Assembly (NCBI GenBank): GCA_022316685.1
Contig: JAKJHU010000037.1
Location: 1,723,792 to 1,787,791, forward strand
Source of the DNA: Progne subis subis
Taxonomy: Eukaryota > Chordata > Aves > Passeriformes > Hirundinidae
Reading direction: 5' to 3'
DNA length: 64,000 bases
The position numbers and the translations under genes were made by a program. This document shows, one piece after another, positions 1 through 13,414 of this stretch. The notes below the pieces were generated by a model. The model saw nothing but the letters and a program-made list of their open reading frames with translations. It had not been told where the DNA came from and did no database searches. The stretch's first letter is position 1. Each line of letters begins with the position of its first letter.

Positions 1-1955
1 TGGCACTAGCTATTGATACTGATCCAGAATAAATAAATGAGTGGTTTTATTATTATTTTATTTACTAGTTCTAGCCTACTTTAAGAAGTATGTGAAAGGG
101 CCACTGTTATTGTGAAATAATTGGCTGCAGTCAAAATTTAACCTCAGATATCAATAACCTTTACATACTTTTTATTGATTTTGTATTACATTCTCATTTC
201 TTAAGATGAATATTACCTTAGTCTGTAAGCAAAATATGTGCAATTTGCACGTGGTTAGGAAAATATAATTATCTCCCTGAGATATATTATAGATATATAT
301 TAGATCGCAAAAGATACTTGTGTTGTTATGGGTCAGTTCACAAAATTGTGATACACATCTACGTTTTCAGAGTAAATTACTTTGTTTCAGATAAGACAGG
401 GAGGACAATCTTACTAAGCTGTGTCAGTCCACAGAAGGTTTTTTAACAGCTTCCTCCATTGAAAGCAGAGATGATGGACATCTCATATAAAAGTGGATAA
501 AAGGCTGTGTTGGTTTTGGCTGTGGTAGAGTTAATTTAAGCAGAATTATTCACAAATACAAGTTTCGAAAATATGGAAATGGAAACAGCTAAAGAAAGTT
601 GCACTTCATATGACCTAGAACTTCAGAAACCTCCACAACTTTCTTAAAGTATATGCATAAACTGACTCCAGATTTATTATAATTCTGTACATCACAGAAG
701 CCACAAAATCCAGATGGGCTTGCTTTCTTTTGATCTAAAATGATAAAATTGATGATGACTCAAATATAAGAAGTGCAATATTTCTGACTCAGCACTGAGG
801 ATTCAGAACTATCCTACTGATAGAAAAGCTAGGTTTCCAGCACAGATGAAACACTGTCAAGTATAATATAAACAAACAAATGCAAACACATTTTCTGTGA
901 GTGGTAATTAAAATCTGAGTCTGAACCTTATGAGACCTGGGAATAAAAGCAGCAGTTACAGGATATATGCTGCTTACTTGGGGATGGTGAGATGCAGAGA
1001 TTACAGGAGAAGTCACAAATGGAGGGCAGCCAGAGGATTTGCTGAGGAATTGTGGTGGACTTGCTGTACAGCTGGATCCTCGAGGGGTCTGGCAGTTGCT
1101 GGGTCCTTTCCCCATGCTGCTGAGGATTTACTGAGAAATCTCTGTTCCAACTCTGTCCATCTGCCATCATGTCCACAGAGTCCTGGCAGAGGCATTGCTC
1201 TTGAATTTTTCGCAAAGTCACGAGGTTTGTCAGCCACCAATGAGACTTTCTGTCACAGAAGAATGGAGATAGCCTCCATAAAGTTCAGTTCAGCTGTGAA
1301 CTGACTGATCCTACCAAAGGCTTTTGCAAGCTTAGGTTTCTTAGGATTTTTCACAGTGCATATTATAAGAAATACTAAATCTTTAAACTGAGCCTCTGTT
1401 GGTCAGCTTGAAGTATTCTTCATTTCACTTTAAAATCCGTAACTTGCTCTGCAGATATCAGAGATTTTATTATAGAGCATGCCTGTATTTCCAGCCATAG
1501 TCTCAAGGCGACATCAAACTTCCATGAACTCAGAAGGCATTAGGTTTTATGACAGCATATGATTTAGGTCTCGGCTCCCTAAAATTTTCTGATTGCTCCC
1601 TTCCAGTCAGAGAGGGATGCTTTCTAGCTGTGGTGAGTTAACCTTGGAGGGCTGTCAGTCACACAGTCAGCAGATCTTTCACTCCCCCTACTCAAAAGGA
1701 TGGGGAAAATATTAGATTGTAATAACTCATGTGTCAAGACAAGGACAGGGAGATAACTTACCAGCTATCACAAACAAACCAGGCAACTCAGGGGAGATTA
1801 ATTTAATTTATCACCAATAAAATAGATTTGGTTGTTGAAAAACAAAGATAAAAGCTACAATTCTCCCTCACTTCTTTCCAGGGTTAACTTTGCTCCTTCA
1901 TCTCCGAATTCCACTCCCCCTCAACTCCAAGTAGCATAAGAGGACAGGGAATGAG
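1..1955. other. Intergenic DNA, no recognisable gene
   Basis: AT-rich sequence with frequent stops in all frames. The longest open frame (930-1304, +) encodes nothing I recognise and overlaps similar-sized open frames on the other strand, which is the pattern of chance ORFs. No repeat family could be assigned. Confidence 0.6.
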
Positions 1956-2036
1956 GGCTGCAGTCAGTCCATAAGTCTCCCTCTCTGCCACTCCTTCCTC
2001 CTCACACCATTTCCCTGCTGCAGTGAGGTCCTTCCC

Positions 2037-2240
2037 GTGGGCTGCAGTCCTTTAGGATACACCAGCTCCAGTGTGGGCTCTCCATGGGTCACAGTTCCTT
2101 CAGGAAACATCCATGTGCCGAGGCACAGGGTCCTCCAGGGTGGACACCTGTTCCAGCACTGTCCTCTCTGTGGACTGCAGGGAAACACCTGCTCCACTGT
2201 GATCTTCTCCAGGGGCTGCAGGGGAGTGTGTGCTCAAGCA
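2037..2240. repeat. Degenerate ~42-46 bp tandem repeat
   Basis: The anchor 'ggctgcag' or a variant ('gtcacag', 'ggactgcag', 'gggctgcag') recurs near 2040, 2087, 2172 and 2214, at steps of about 42-46 bases (one interval is a double step). Each anchor is followed by a 'c-t-c-c-a' rich stretch. This is an old minisatellite-like structure inside the larger repeat. Confidence 0.5.
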
Positions 2241-2357
2241 CTTGGTGCCTCCTCCTACTCCTTCAGCTCTCCCCTTAGGGTTATGTCTTCCTCATTTTTC
2301 CTCACTCCTCACTGCCAAGGCAGCATTTTACCCTTTTTAAAATACATTTTCTTCAAG

Positions 2358-2361
2358 GCAC
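2358..2361. repeat. Target-site duplication, left copy (GCAC)
   Basis: The 4-bp direct repeat GCAC abuts the left end of the LTR. The matching copy is at 2806-2809. Confidence 0.75.
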
Positions 2362-2805
2362 TGATGCCTTCGTAAGGCTGAACTGAAACAGAGACTGAGC
2401 AGAGAATAAAGTAGGTATATATTCAAAGGCCTCTAGGATACGTCTTGGGCAGGACAGGGCCTGACCAGGGCTACACCCAAAGTGGACCCAGAATCGTCAC
2501 AAAAAAAGGCTGACCAGTCACAAAATCTTACATTTTTTATAAGTTTTTGTCCATTTGCATATTGGGGTTTAATTGTCCAACTACATCTTCAGGTTGTGAG
2601 GTCCCATCATTCTTGTTCCTCCCTTCAGTCCACCGTTGTTTGTGCTTTTGGACTGAAAGTTGTCCTCGGTCTCCAGCAGGAAAAGGATTTCTTTCATCTA
2701 CCTACCCTGTGAAGAGAGGTTACTGACATTTAGTATGAGGCTCAGAACTATGCCGATAAGCAGCTCAGAATCTGAAAAACATGAAAGCTAAGACTTAAGG
2801 CATCA
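2362..2805 (-). mobile_element. Solo LTR of an endogenous retrovirus (4-bp TSD)
   Basis: The 444-bp element begins TGATGCCTT and ends AAGGCATCA, giving perfect 9-bp terminal inverted repeats with the canonical TG...CA ends. It is flanked by the direct repeat GCAC (2358-2361 and 2806-2809), a 4-bp target-site duplication typical of class I (ERV1, gammaretrovirus-like) LTRs. On the minus strand a TATAAAA box lies at 2541-2535, about 265 bases from the 5' end, so the LTR is read as minus-oriented. There is no internal gag, pol or env sequence next to it, so it is a solo LTR left by recombination. It sits inside an older repeat and is therefore younger than it. The family name is not assigned; it resembles passerine LTRs. 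Confidence 0.85.
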
Positions 2806-2975
2806 GCACCACCTCCTTGGCTAGAGGGCCCAGCCACGCCATGCAGTGGGGCCATTGGAGCTGGCTGGACAGGGCTGTGTCCAGCACGGAGCAGCCCTGG
2901 CCACCTACCACAGAGGTCCCTGGAGCCCTCCCCTGCCAGCACCCAGGCACCTGTACCCTGTACACATCTTCAATT
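2806..2975. repeat. Old avian interspersed repeat, right part
   Basis: Continuation of the 1960-2361 repeat beyond the nested LTR. It begins with the right copy of the GCAC duplication and carries GC-rich sequence consistent with the same ancient element. The end near 2975 is approximate. Confidence 0.5.
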
Positions 2976-3263
2976 TCTTTCCAATTCTCTGGTCTTACTG
3001 TATTTTTAACTCACATGTTTTAGCCCAAGTAGCCTACAATCTATAAGGGAAACTCAAAATTACCTGAAGATGATAAATTTAAGATAAGTAAGTTACCGTA
3101 ATATAGGTATTAAATGAACTTACGCAGCCCCTATACAAGAGCCTAATAAAGTTCAAATATTACCTGAAAAGTCAAATTCAAAAACTTTTTTAGAAGCTGG
3201 GAGTGGAGAAGGGTTGATGCTTGTGTCATGGCCTGGCACACGACTGAAAAAAATAGTTAACAT

Positions 3264-3277
3264 GGGGGGGGGGGGGG
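3264..3277 (+). repeat. Homopolymer G tract (14 G)
   Basis: Uninterrupted run of 14 G. It is one of several G runs of 12 or more in the window. Confidence 0.9.
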
Positions 3278-5288
3278 AAATCTGCAGGATTTTATAATCA
3301 TCCCATAGATATATTGTCAAAACCAAGATCAGATTTTTTTGTCTGTGTGGTAAAGTACTACCTGAAAAATTAAACAAAGCTTAAAACTGGATCAGGATAT
3401 GATACTGCCAGCATGAAGGGAGAGTTGCTAAACTACATTGACAATTGCTCTGCTAAAGCCCTGAAAGGCCAAAATACCCCAAAAGCAATGAAAACAAGCG
3501 ATTGATTTCTGCTTGAAATGTTTTTGTGCTGTTTTTCAAGGGCTTGAATGAAAAGCTGTGCTTCTCTCCCAAAGTGCCGTGGTAAGATAAATAATAAATA
3601 GACTGCAGTGTTTGAGCCCTACAACTGAAAAAGTTCAAGGGCAGAGAGAGAAAGTGAAGGAGGGAGACAGGTTATCCAGGATTACACTCTACAGACAAAT
3701 GGAAAAATTAAAGTTTATGTAGGGGGTGTGTGGCTGGTTTCCTATCATTCAGCCTCTCTATGAGCAGACCTTTCAAGAATACATCTACGTATTTTTTACA
3801 ATCTTACTATGAGTACATCATATAAGCATTTTCATAATTAGCATCTCACAATATCAGCCAGAGTTATTTGCCGATGTTGCACTAGGCTGTGAAAACTTTT
3901 GCTTCAAGAAAATGGGAACTTCCACTTCAGACACACTTTTCATGGTGACTGATAAAATCTGGTTCTCTAGACAGCGCTCATTTTTGTCAGGGTCAGGCCT
4001 GTGTGATCTTGGAAACAGAGCTTGGGGTGAGGGGTGTGGAGTTAGCTCAAAATCAAAGGAGGGTTTAGCCACAGCTGCAGCTGCCACGTATTTGTGCTCC
4101 ATGTCAGCTGGGCTCTGGCTTCAATGGAAACATGATGATCAGGCCTCACAGAGTAACTCTTTAAACATAAATTGATACAATTGTACTGCGCAATTCTACA
4201 TTGTAAGGTGATCAATAACAGTGTTCTGTAAATGCACAGCAGTACGCTGGACCTTTTCTGCCATTGCCTTCAAAACAGAGCAAAGCTCATCAATTGTGCC
4301 ACTTGCTTTCTGTGGGTTCACACATTGTGTGGTTAATAAATTTTAAATGAGTAAAGCAAATGTTCATACTGGTGTTTTGTTTTTTAGTAAACATCAGTAG
4401 GTTAGCCTTCTCCTCTCTTCACTTCTTCACATCTGCCCAGCATTTCAATGCAGCATAGGAACCACAGATCCTCAGCTCTTCACTTAGCATTGCATTTCCA
4501 TCATCTTCCTCCTGGAAGCACAACTCTCTTTGGATCAGGAGGCAGCAAATCTCCCTGCACAGAAATGACCTTTCAGACATAGAAAATACAGACATTTACT
4601 CTCTTTTGGGTGTATCTACCTTGTTGAGTTTGGATCAGTAGCACAGTCCCAGAGTGCATCTCCCAATCCTCCTTAATGGTCCTGCTTTGATTCCATTATG
4701 GAGGGGTCCCTGAAAACATGAATTTGATTCCTTTTGCATAAAACTAAAATGGAAGCTGCAATCCCGCTGCCAAGAGGCGGGGTGCTCCTGGGACCAGCTT
4801 TAACCTAGCTGGAGGAAGATGTCCTAAAAGGCGTGTTTCAAGGATGAAAGGTCCTCAGAACCAGCTGCTTTACAGATCTTCTCTTGCTGGCTGCAATGCC
4901 TGCTAATGTGAACACAGGCTTTGTGGTGACCTTGCTTGACCTTGGCAATTTATTGCCAGGTTTTTATCTCACATCTTCAGATGTGACTTTGAGAAACTGT
5001 GGGCTCTGTGAAGTGAGCAGGTACAATGTGCACTGTCAATTTGGGGCCCACATCCTATCAACCAAGGAATGTTTGTGTGCTTGGAAATGGCAGAAGAGTG
5101 ATGGTTGTTTGGCATCTCTCCTTCCTCCATGCACAAAGTTGTTTTGAAGTGCTGGAACAGCACAAAAGTGATTTCCTACCGTTTTAGGAGATTTTGTCAG
5201 TTTTTCAGGTTGGACAAAGCAAATTATATGTGGAAGGGGCAAGAGCCTGGAAATTGATAACTTGCCTGTTACTGGTTTTTATAAAGCC

Positions 5289-5325
5289 AAAAAAAAAGAT
5301 TTTTTTTTTTGGTTTTTTTTTTTTC
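5289..5325 (+). repeat. Adjacent A and T homopolymer tracts
   Basis: An A run, then T12, GG and T12. Low-complexity sequence with no other signal. Confidence 0.8.
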
Positions 5326-8300
5326 CTTACTCAAGGCCAGCCCTGGCACCAAACAATGAATCATGGAGAAAACACAGTTCCTTAAATACTGCTACAAGCC
5401 ATTTTATAATGAAAAAATGCTGGCTGTTTTAAATAAAGAGCTCACTACTTCGTGCAGAGTTTAAAATAACACAACAGAGCTTGGTGTTTCACTTCAAAAG
5501 AAAATGTTGCTGTGCTGAAACCATAATTGGAACATTACTACCCAGAATAAATTACCAAAGTTAGGAGCAATTGAGGGGTGGTGGAAAGATGCTGCAACAG
5601 AAGTTGCATGTCTCTGCGAATTAGAATGGTCGTTGCCACAGCTTTTAAGTGAAGCAGACTCTAAGCACTGGATTTTTAAGGAGAGTTTGGCAAACTGTCA
5701 ACATTTAGACCTCAAAATAGGCAGACAGGCTCTCCAGAGAGCCTGAAAGTGGAAACTGCTGAATGCTGGGCTCTCTCAAGCATAAGCCTCCTCTAGACTC
5801 CAGAGCATTTGGAGACATTAGTGAAAAATTAGCAGACATACCCTAGTCTGAGGACTTACCTAAACTTACAGATGTCATTCCTCAGTTTCCTTGTTCCTAC
5901 TCTTCCCAGTTCAGCATTTCCAAAGTAGTCTGCATATCAATATGCAAAATATATACAGTAGCTGGATGAACAAACAATATTTTGTAGATCCCAGTCTGGA
6001 CTTAGCCAGGACATTGATAAGGACAGCACAGTACCTCCAAATGCAGCATGTTTTTTACTAGATGAGGCTGGTCTTTAGTATCTTACGAGTTGACAAATTT
6101 ATAAGTAATTCTTTGAGCCTATACATGAGGAGAACCTATTTTTATATCTTCATATTAAATTCCTCTTAATTGCATATATTTCCTTTTCTATTTTCATTTT
6201 TTATAATATTAAAAAATACCTATTTTTAAACATAACTCTTGCTATATCTCATTAGTTAGATAGCTCAAATTAATAATAAGACATTTGAAATAGCAACATC
6301 ATGCTGTTGTAGTGCTGGATTACTTTATTTCTTTTTCCTTGAGGAAAAATTCCTTTTTAATATCAGAAATGTATGTTCATTTGTCTAGCCCTAAAAATAA
6401 GAACTTTTTGAACCAAAAATAAAAATTCATTTATTAATAGCTTACTTCTAATCCTTTCTTGGGAAGGTGTGTCACACATCATTCCTCCCAGATATCATAA
6501 ATTAACAGGTACCTTTTTCTCTTTCTCTCACAATAGTCTACAGAAAATGGAAGCAAATAATCTGTATTGTTTTCTTCTTACATGTCTAAGAGCATATGAC
6601 AGAATTATGTTGGATTGTTAGTTATGTATCATAGGTATTTGTAAGCTGCTTTTCAACTCAGCATCTAAATGTTTAAGGGAAAGCGGTGGTTTTTTTTCTA
6701 AGGGATAGTTGTATCATCTTTTTAAAAAACACAAAGCCAAGTCTACATAAGGGTTGGTTGGGGGAGGATTTTTCAAACTGAAACCTTTTAATCTTACAAT
6801 AATGTAGGAAAAAAAACCACCACCAGGACAGTGATATTTTAGAAGAGTTTATAGCCTACAGGAGTCAGTCTGCAAATAACGAACATGTACAGCAATAGTT
6901 CTCTAATAAAATATATGATCAAGTGCATTTGTGCTGTTCATCATCACTATGACTACAATGTTCCTCACAGTTCAGCATCTTTTGTTTCAATTGTACACTA
7001 AAATAAATCAGAGATGTGACAAATTGTGTTGTCTGAACCTGTGGCTTTTGTAAGCATCAGCTGTGGTTCTGTGCCAGCTGCGCCATGGCCAGGGTCTCAG
7101 ATGAGTGGGGAGATCTGCTAGGCTTCCCATTGAGGAGCTTTCAGACTCTTCCCAACTCCAAAAATGAAGTCCTACACGACAGATGAGGTTTTCTTTTTCT
7201 TCCTGGCCCATTGTCTGTCTTGCAGAGAGGGTTTTCAGGAAGGCAGTGAAGGAAGTGGCTTTGACAACTTCAAGTACTGCAGGTTCCCAGAAGGCAAACA
7301 GAAGTTGGATTTGACCCTGACTAGTGGTGCCTAGTGAAAGGAGGACACCAAATCCCCCTCCTAGACATGCACATTGATTTGTCCTTTTTGGTTTTCTTGT
7401 TAGTGAGCTTGTCCTTTCGCAATCATGAGTGGATGAGCAGCACAACCTCAAATTATGGGTCTTATCCTGGAAGAGGAAATGAAGACCTGAATAACGAATC
7501 CATCCTGATAATATGGGAGACTCCTGTATGCTGAGGCTGTGAAAGGTGCATGTGCAGCCTGGAGGGCAAATTCAAAGTGCCTTGTTTCTTAACGTGAGTC
7601 GAGTTTAACATTTTATCCTCAGTTACTCTGACCGGACTTGGCTCTGAGCTCATCCAGCAGCAGCCATGCCAGAGAAAGTGTGATATTGTACAGCATAAGG
7701 AGATTTTAACAGCCCTTCCACCATTTGTTCCCAGGGATAGACTCTTGCTAGAAGTGCATATAATGTGAAAAGATGGTATGTGTAGGAAGCTATTTCAAGT
7801 AAGAGCCCTTATCCCAGCAGTGCATGCCAGGTGCATCTCTGGGGGCACTGGCACCAAAACACCTGATATATCCATCTGGAAAACACACTTTCCTGCATGC
7901 TGAAGTGTATTTCAAAGTAATGTACATAAGTAATATTGATGTTGCACATTTCAAACACCTCAAAGGACAGAGAGAAAAATGGAACTGAGAAACTGTGATA
8001 TATGTCCTCTTGCTCAATTTAAAACATTACCCTGAATAAACAGAAACATTTCTTATTCCAAGAATGGAGTCTTAAAAGCAGATTAGATGCTACATCATTA
8101 CTACAATTTCACTTAAACATTCTTTTAAAAATGAGTTATCTCAGTCATACTGGTCACAAATCAATACAAGATTTAAAAAATGCTCCATAAAATTCAACTT
8201 AATTATCAAAAAACATCTTATTCCTCACTTCCCATCAGCCTTCACGTGAAAGTTCAGTGTGCAGATTGAAATTCAGAACATGGTTCAGAATTTCTCTTTC

Positions 8301-9729
8301 CTTTGGTAACAATCCTATTGTCAAGCTCCACACGACATTCAGAATCATGTTGTGCTATTCCTGAAGGAATATAAATACCCAGAACTGTGTCAACAGTAAG
8401 TCCACTACAGACCACGATAGCAGACATAAAAAGTGCTTTGGTAAAATATGTCTTTTTAGAGCACTCTGCACTTTTTGTGGCTCTGATGCAATTCCATTTC
8501 TCTCTTTATAAAAGGAAGAAGTGCAGCAAGTTCAGGGTCTTGGGAACTAAAACTCCTTTTATCATCTCAAGCATCAGCGTACCATGTGTGACTCGATGAA
8601 GGACAAAGGGATTAATGCTAGTCTGGAAGTTAACTATGACTCACGTCAGTATCCACAACATCATGTCTTTGGGGGAGGGAGGAAATAATCAAATATAAAT
8701 AACATTTCATGCCATCTCTTGGGTCTGCACCATAGTCATATAATTTCTCTCTGTGTAAGATGCAGTGCATCTCTCTTAATAGTTTTAGCTGGTGCTTTCA
8801 TATTGATTGATATATTTCAGACAATTTAGCTTGCTCCCTGCTTACAAGCAATTAGTGCCACTTCCCGACACAAAACACATATCCTCAGGCAGGGAGAAGG
8901 ACTTATTTGGACCTTACAAACTTAGAAGCATCCTGTGATACAGACAAAATTTCACATTTAAAAACTGTGTGCAATTAAGACTGTACTGCAATACCTACTG
9001 AATCTGCACCCTAATGCTGTCTATATTTTCTACAAAACAACCCCAACAATTAAACACAGAGTAATGCTGTCTCAAGAGTATATGCAATGCCATTATGCTG
9101 GATGTGTTTACACCAGCCATGTGCCTCTGAAAAGGAAAAGGTAGCTGCCCTCCACATTCCAGTTGAAAAACTGGGAAATGTTAGGAGACAGCTGGGACTC
9201 CATGTACTTAGGTAATTTGGCAATGAGGTTTCATCCCTACAGCAGAGTCATCTGCACCCATGCCAGCAGGCAGAACAGCCCAAAGAGGGAAAGCCCTGCA
9301 GGGTGCTGATGGCCTGGGAAGTCTGGAGAGCAGCTCCCAGCCACTGCAACCCAGCAAGGTTGAGGTGGGAGTATCCCACAGACACAGCTCAGTCTTTAAA
9401 CAAGTACTTTAAATCTGTCAAAAGCATGTGGTCTTCAAACAAATTAATGTTCATTGCAATATATCCATCTAGGGAAAGAGACACAACATTTCTTCGGTGG
9501 AAGCTGGGACAGGAGACACTAATGTCTACAAAGAAATCATGTCATTACAGTGAGTCAAGAGATCAGCTCTATCTGCAAACATTTCTATTCATCTCCTATC
9601 TTTCCAGGTAGAAATTTCACTATTCATATGAAGAGATTACTTATTAAATCACTCTGTCAAAAAGACTGAAGCTGGATTCAGACCTTTATTATAGTTGTAT
9701 AAGTGATGGAAATGCTTTATACAGTTACC

Positions 9730-9731
<2 letters not shown>

Positions 9732-9758
<27 letters not shown>
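9732..9758 (+). repeat. Poly(A) tract (27 A)
   Basis: Uninterrupted A run. It could mark the 3' end of a retroposed sequence, but the upstream 200 bases contain no gene or repeat that I recognise and I could not find a target-site duplication. Confidence 0.85.
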
Positions 9759-9762
<4 letters not shown>

Positions 9763-11455
9763 AGCCATTGTGAAATCATCCTAGTTCACTACAAAAACAT
9801 GATATGCAGAAACCAAAAATGCCATATTTCCAGGTAAAACCTATTCAAGGTGCATCAGCTCTCACTTGTCACACAGAGTGACAGCTCACCCAATAGGTCT
9901 TATTCTTGCCTTGAAAACTTCCATCAGACAGACAGAACCACATGAAACAAGATAGCTGATGCTCTGGACAATCTAAATCCCTAACAGTCTCATATTTCTG
10001 GGCACAAACGTAATCATATTAGACAAGTTCCTCTGGAAATATATTCATTTGGCTTTATTATCCACAAAAGGAAATTTCACAAGGTTCTGGAAATCCAATC
10101 AACCTCCCATTTATGAGTCAGGGCTTGCAAATACTTAGAAATGTGCTCCATTGGAAAAAGCATATTACTATGTTAATGGACATATACTGAGCTTCCACGA
10201 GTTTCAGAAGTTCTTTCTGAATTTTTATGGAGAAACAAGAGAAGAATATATCATAATTTAACCATGTCATTATTCTAGACCATAGTATCTCACTAACCTT
10301 AATATGTATTAGGTTGGAGTTGGCACCTTGTCTAATTCTTCTTTTATATTCCACAATTACTCCCTATGTTAAAAAAACTATAAAGTCCTCCTTTCTCCTT
10401 CTTGACAGTTCTGCTTTTCTAAGTATATCGTTACATATTAATATAATGATAATGTAATTGCTTTTGTGCTTGTAAGCATTTTATATAATGTGGATCAAGA
10501 ACAATGCAATCTGTCTGTGTTGTGTAAACATTAAAATAACTAAGAAAATTAAGCTTGGACTGTTTGGTAATGATACAAGGGTGAGAAATATAGCTGTTCA
10601 TAACAATGCTTATGGATATGCTTGAGAAGGCTAACTGCATAATGCATGATGAAAATGGTTAATAAACTTTGAAAAGTTATGCAAAGCCAGAGTATGAGAA
10701 CAGCAGAAGGCTGGAGAAAATTAGACTGAGAAATGCAATGAAATATAACAATAAAGACAAGGTTATGTAATTCTGAATTACACACTGTCACAAGCACAGG
10801 GAAGTAATAGTCCCTCACTATATGACTTCAGTGGGCTGACAAACTGTATGCTGCATCCACTTGAGTGTTTCTGCAGCAAAAATTACAACAAAATAAAACT
10901 GACATTACAGAAGCCCTTGACAAAAATGTTTGAGAATATTTTACCATATAATGTACTACAAAAACCAGTCATTGGGGACAACTAAACACAGCATAAAACA
11001 TGTCATTCTTTAATCTGCTTTTGCATTTTGATTAAGAATTGCAGATAACAATGTGAAGGGTATTCTCAAAGCATGGAGTATAATTGGCAAGAGTCCTACT
11101 ATTCATTAACTGAAGATTAAACTTAAAGCAAACTGAATACCCATCTGATGTAGAATACAGAGAGCTTTTTGGGGAAATGCACATCAAGTTGAATGAAATA
11201 TTTTATATTTTTGACTTTGAGGATGCCAAAAGCTAAAAGCAGGATTGAAAAATTGTCATGATTTTATGAACACAGTGGAAACTGCAGGACGGAGTCAGTC
11301 GTGACCTTCCTGGTATGCCCAGGCGCACACAGGTTACTGTGCTGAGAATTAGCTGCAGTTTAAATACAATTCACTAACAAGGAACCAAAACAGCCTGATC
11401 AATAAGTGACAAAAGCATTTATCAACATCTGGAAATCCCTTTTACTGATCAGCAG

Positions 11456-11720
11456 TTAGTCTGGAAGTATTTGAAGAAGAGAGGCGTCAAGAGATTAAAA
11501 GAAACTGAGAAAAGGGCAACAAACTGGTTAATGTACTAAAGAATTGATTAATTAGGAAAGATTAAAAGATGTGAAGGTGCTAAGTGACAGCTCATATTTT
11601 ATTACATAAGCCAAACAAGAAGAAAAATTGTTTGGCATAGATGACTGAGAACAAGTGATATGGGCAAACAAATTTGCGCCAATGGTTTGAGGAGAATTGT
11701 TTGAAGCTTCCCCTACTGTT
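11456..11720 (+). repeat. Possible very old CR1/L3-like LINE remnant
   Basis: Contains 'agaaaagggcaacaa' and 'aggaaagattaaaaga', the order and spacing of the CR1/L3 segment encoding the 'KRAT...EERL' region downstream of the reverse transcriptase. The rest is too decayed to read, so this is a weak call. Confidence 0.35.
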
Positions 11721-12594
11721 CCTGCCACCACTCTAAAAAATGTTAAGAGAAGGTGTTAGAGTTGGGAGGAACTCAAGGGTGCTGTGGAAGCATGTGCTTG
11801 AAATTGGGTTTTGAAAAGTAAGGATTTTGTTTTGCAATGGCTACAGAATCCTTTGTGTCCCATGGTTGCTGCTAGAAAAAAAAAAAAATCTCTTGCTGTC
11901 CTTTTTTTCCCAGCAGCAAAGTGGGGCTCAGTAATATATCTTGACTCATGGGGACATTGTGACAGGAAATCCAATGAGAATAAATATATATTCAGCTTGG
12001 TTCTTAAAAATCATCTTATTGACCCAAATGGGCTTTTAGTTATGCCTTTTGACTGAATAAAGATATTCTGGGAAAGAAGAGGCAACACAACAGCAAGAAG
12101 AGAAACAGATCTGGCACCATGGTGAATGGAAAAGGGAAAAGCATAAAATCTATGGAAACACCTGAAAAATTAAAGATTAAAATAAAAGGAGGGGGATAGA
12201 GAAGAACTATAGTAGTTGGATAGAAAATGCAAAACAGAGTGGCATAGTACAAGGCAAAGGGTTCTCAGCTTCCCTATAATAACCAGCCTGAGCATGTTGC
12301 TGCCTCAAAAGTTGGTGAGACATTGAGGCAGCTTTATGCACTAGAAAAGGACACAGACAAACAGGGCAGCAGGGTGCTGGGTGGGGAGTAAAATGGTCAC
12401 AGCATCACTGCATGTGTTGCTTGCCCCAGAGCCTTGATGAAGTTACATGGGCAGGGAAAAGGCAGAAGTCGTAATCAGCCTTCTCTTTCCCAGCTCTTAG
12501 GAGCAGCAGCATCAAGCCCAGCTTTACTGAGCTCTTGCCCTCCCCTCACTCTGTCCTCATTACTGTGACAGCAAATTCAGTTTGGCCAAACTGT

Positions 12595-12700
12595 GGGGGG
12601 GGGTTGTTTGTTTGTTTGTTTTTGTTGTCGTTGTGGTGGGGTTTTTGTTTGTTTGTTTGTTTGTTTTTTTCTTTTTTTTTTTTCCTTTTTTTTTTTTCCC
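12595..12700 (+). repeat. G/T-rich simple repeat: G9, (TTTG)n, T tracts
   Basis: Begins with G9 and continues as (GTTT)n interrupted by 'gttgtcgttgtggtgggg', a second (GTTT)n run, and T/C tracts. Its texture matches the G/T-rich arrays at 14441 and 49541. Confidence 0.85.
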
Positions 12701-13414
12701 CCTAGCTTTCAGTGGAGTTAGGTATTTGAATCACTTGATCAAGCTCCTGGACCAAAATTTAGACATGAAACTTTGACGGAGGATAAGTATTGATCTGAGA
12801 CTGGTGGCACATATTTAGCCCTGGACAGAAAGGAGCAAGAGGGTACTATGCTAAATACTCCTTCTGTTCAGCTGGGAGCCTTCCAGGCAAGAGAACCTCT
12901 CCACAGTTATATTTGCATGGTAAGTGTGGCAAGAGAAACCTTTGCAGGGTCTGCTGGATAGACTCCCAAATCTGACATCATCATAAATCTGGGGCCATGC
13001 ATCTGATTGCTGAAGAACTCAGGAGTAACAGAGAAAAAATTCTGTGGTGCTGAAAAAAAAATTAAGTACAGAATTTAATAATTAATGAGCTATGTATGAA
13101 ACTAAATGGCATAGCCAGCGCCACCTGGTTCTTTCCTGGTTTTACACTCACTTTATTTTATCAGAATACAGCAGGACTATATACTGAAGGTACTTATTTG
13201 TATTATCCAACTTGTGAATACTGAAGGTAGAAGATTTAGGTAGGTGTCATTTGAAATTTGGGCACAAACCCCCTAATAGAGACAGATAAATAAGTTCAGC
13301 TATTGGATAAACTGAGCACTTCTGATAAAGTAACAAAAGTGAAATAGTTTGTGTGAGAGAACTCCTGAGTCTTTTGTTGAGCCTGATTCCAGATTTCATT
13401 AGACAACATCTTTG

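Larger units (their letters stand above)
1960..2361. repeat. Old avian interspersed repeat, left part (split by LTR)
   Basis: GC-richer block with recurring 'ggctgcag' and 'ctgctcca' words. It resembles a widespread avian repeat that I recognise by texture but cannot name with certainty; it may be LTR-derived. It continues at 2806-2975 after the nested LTR. The right part carries words such as 'ccattggagctggctgg' that belong to the same remembered consensus, so the two halves were once contiguous. The open frame at 2037-2375 inside it is not considered a gene. Confidence 0.55.
2976..13400. other. Intergenic DNA, no recognisable gene
   Basis: About 10 kb of AT-rich sequence with stops in every frame. 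Candidate open frames, including the longest at 7008-7451 (-, 147 codons), match no family I know and show no splice context or codon pattern that suggests a gene. The recognisable items in it are simple tracts at 3264, 5290, 9732 and 12595 and a possible old LINE remnant at 11456. Confidence 0.55.

Noticed and set aside
7008..7451. 147-codon minus-strand open frame
   Set aside because: No recognisable domain, no consistent upstream promoter or splice signals, and overlapping frames on the other strand. It may be part of an old repeat but I could not assign it.
9500..9760. Poly(A) tract as the end of a processed pseudogene
   Set aside because: The upstream sequence translates to nothing recognisable, and no target-site duplication could be found.
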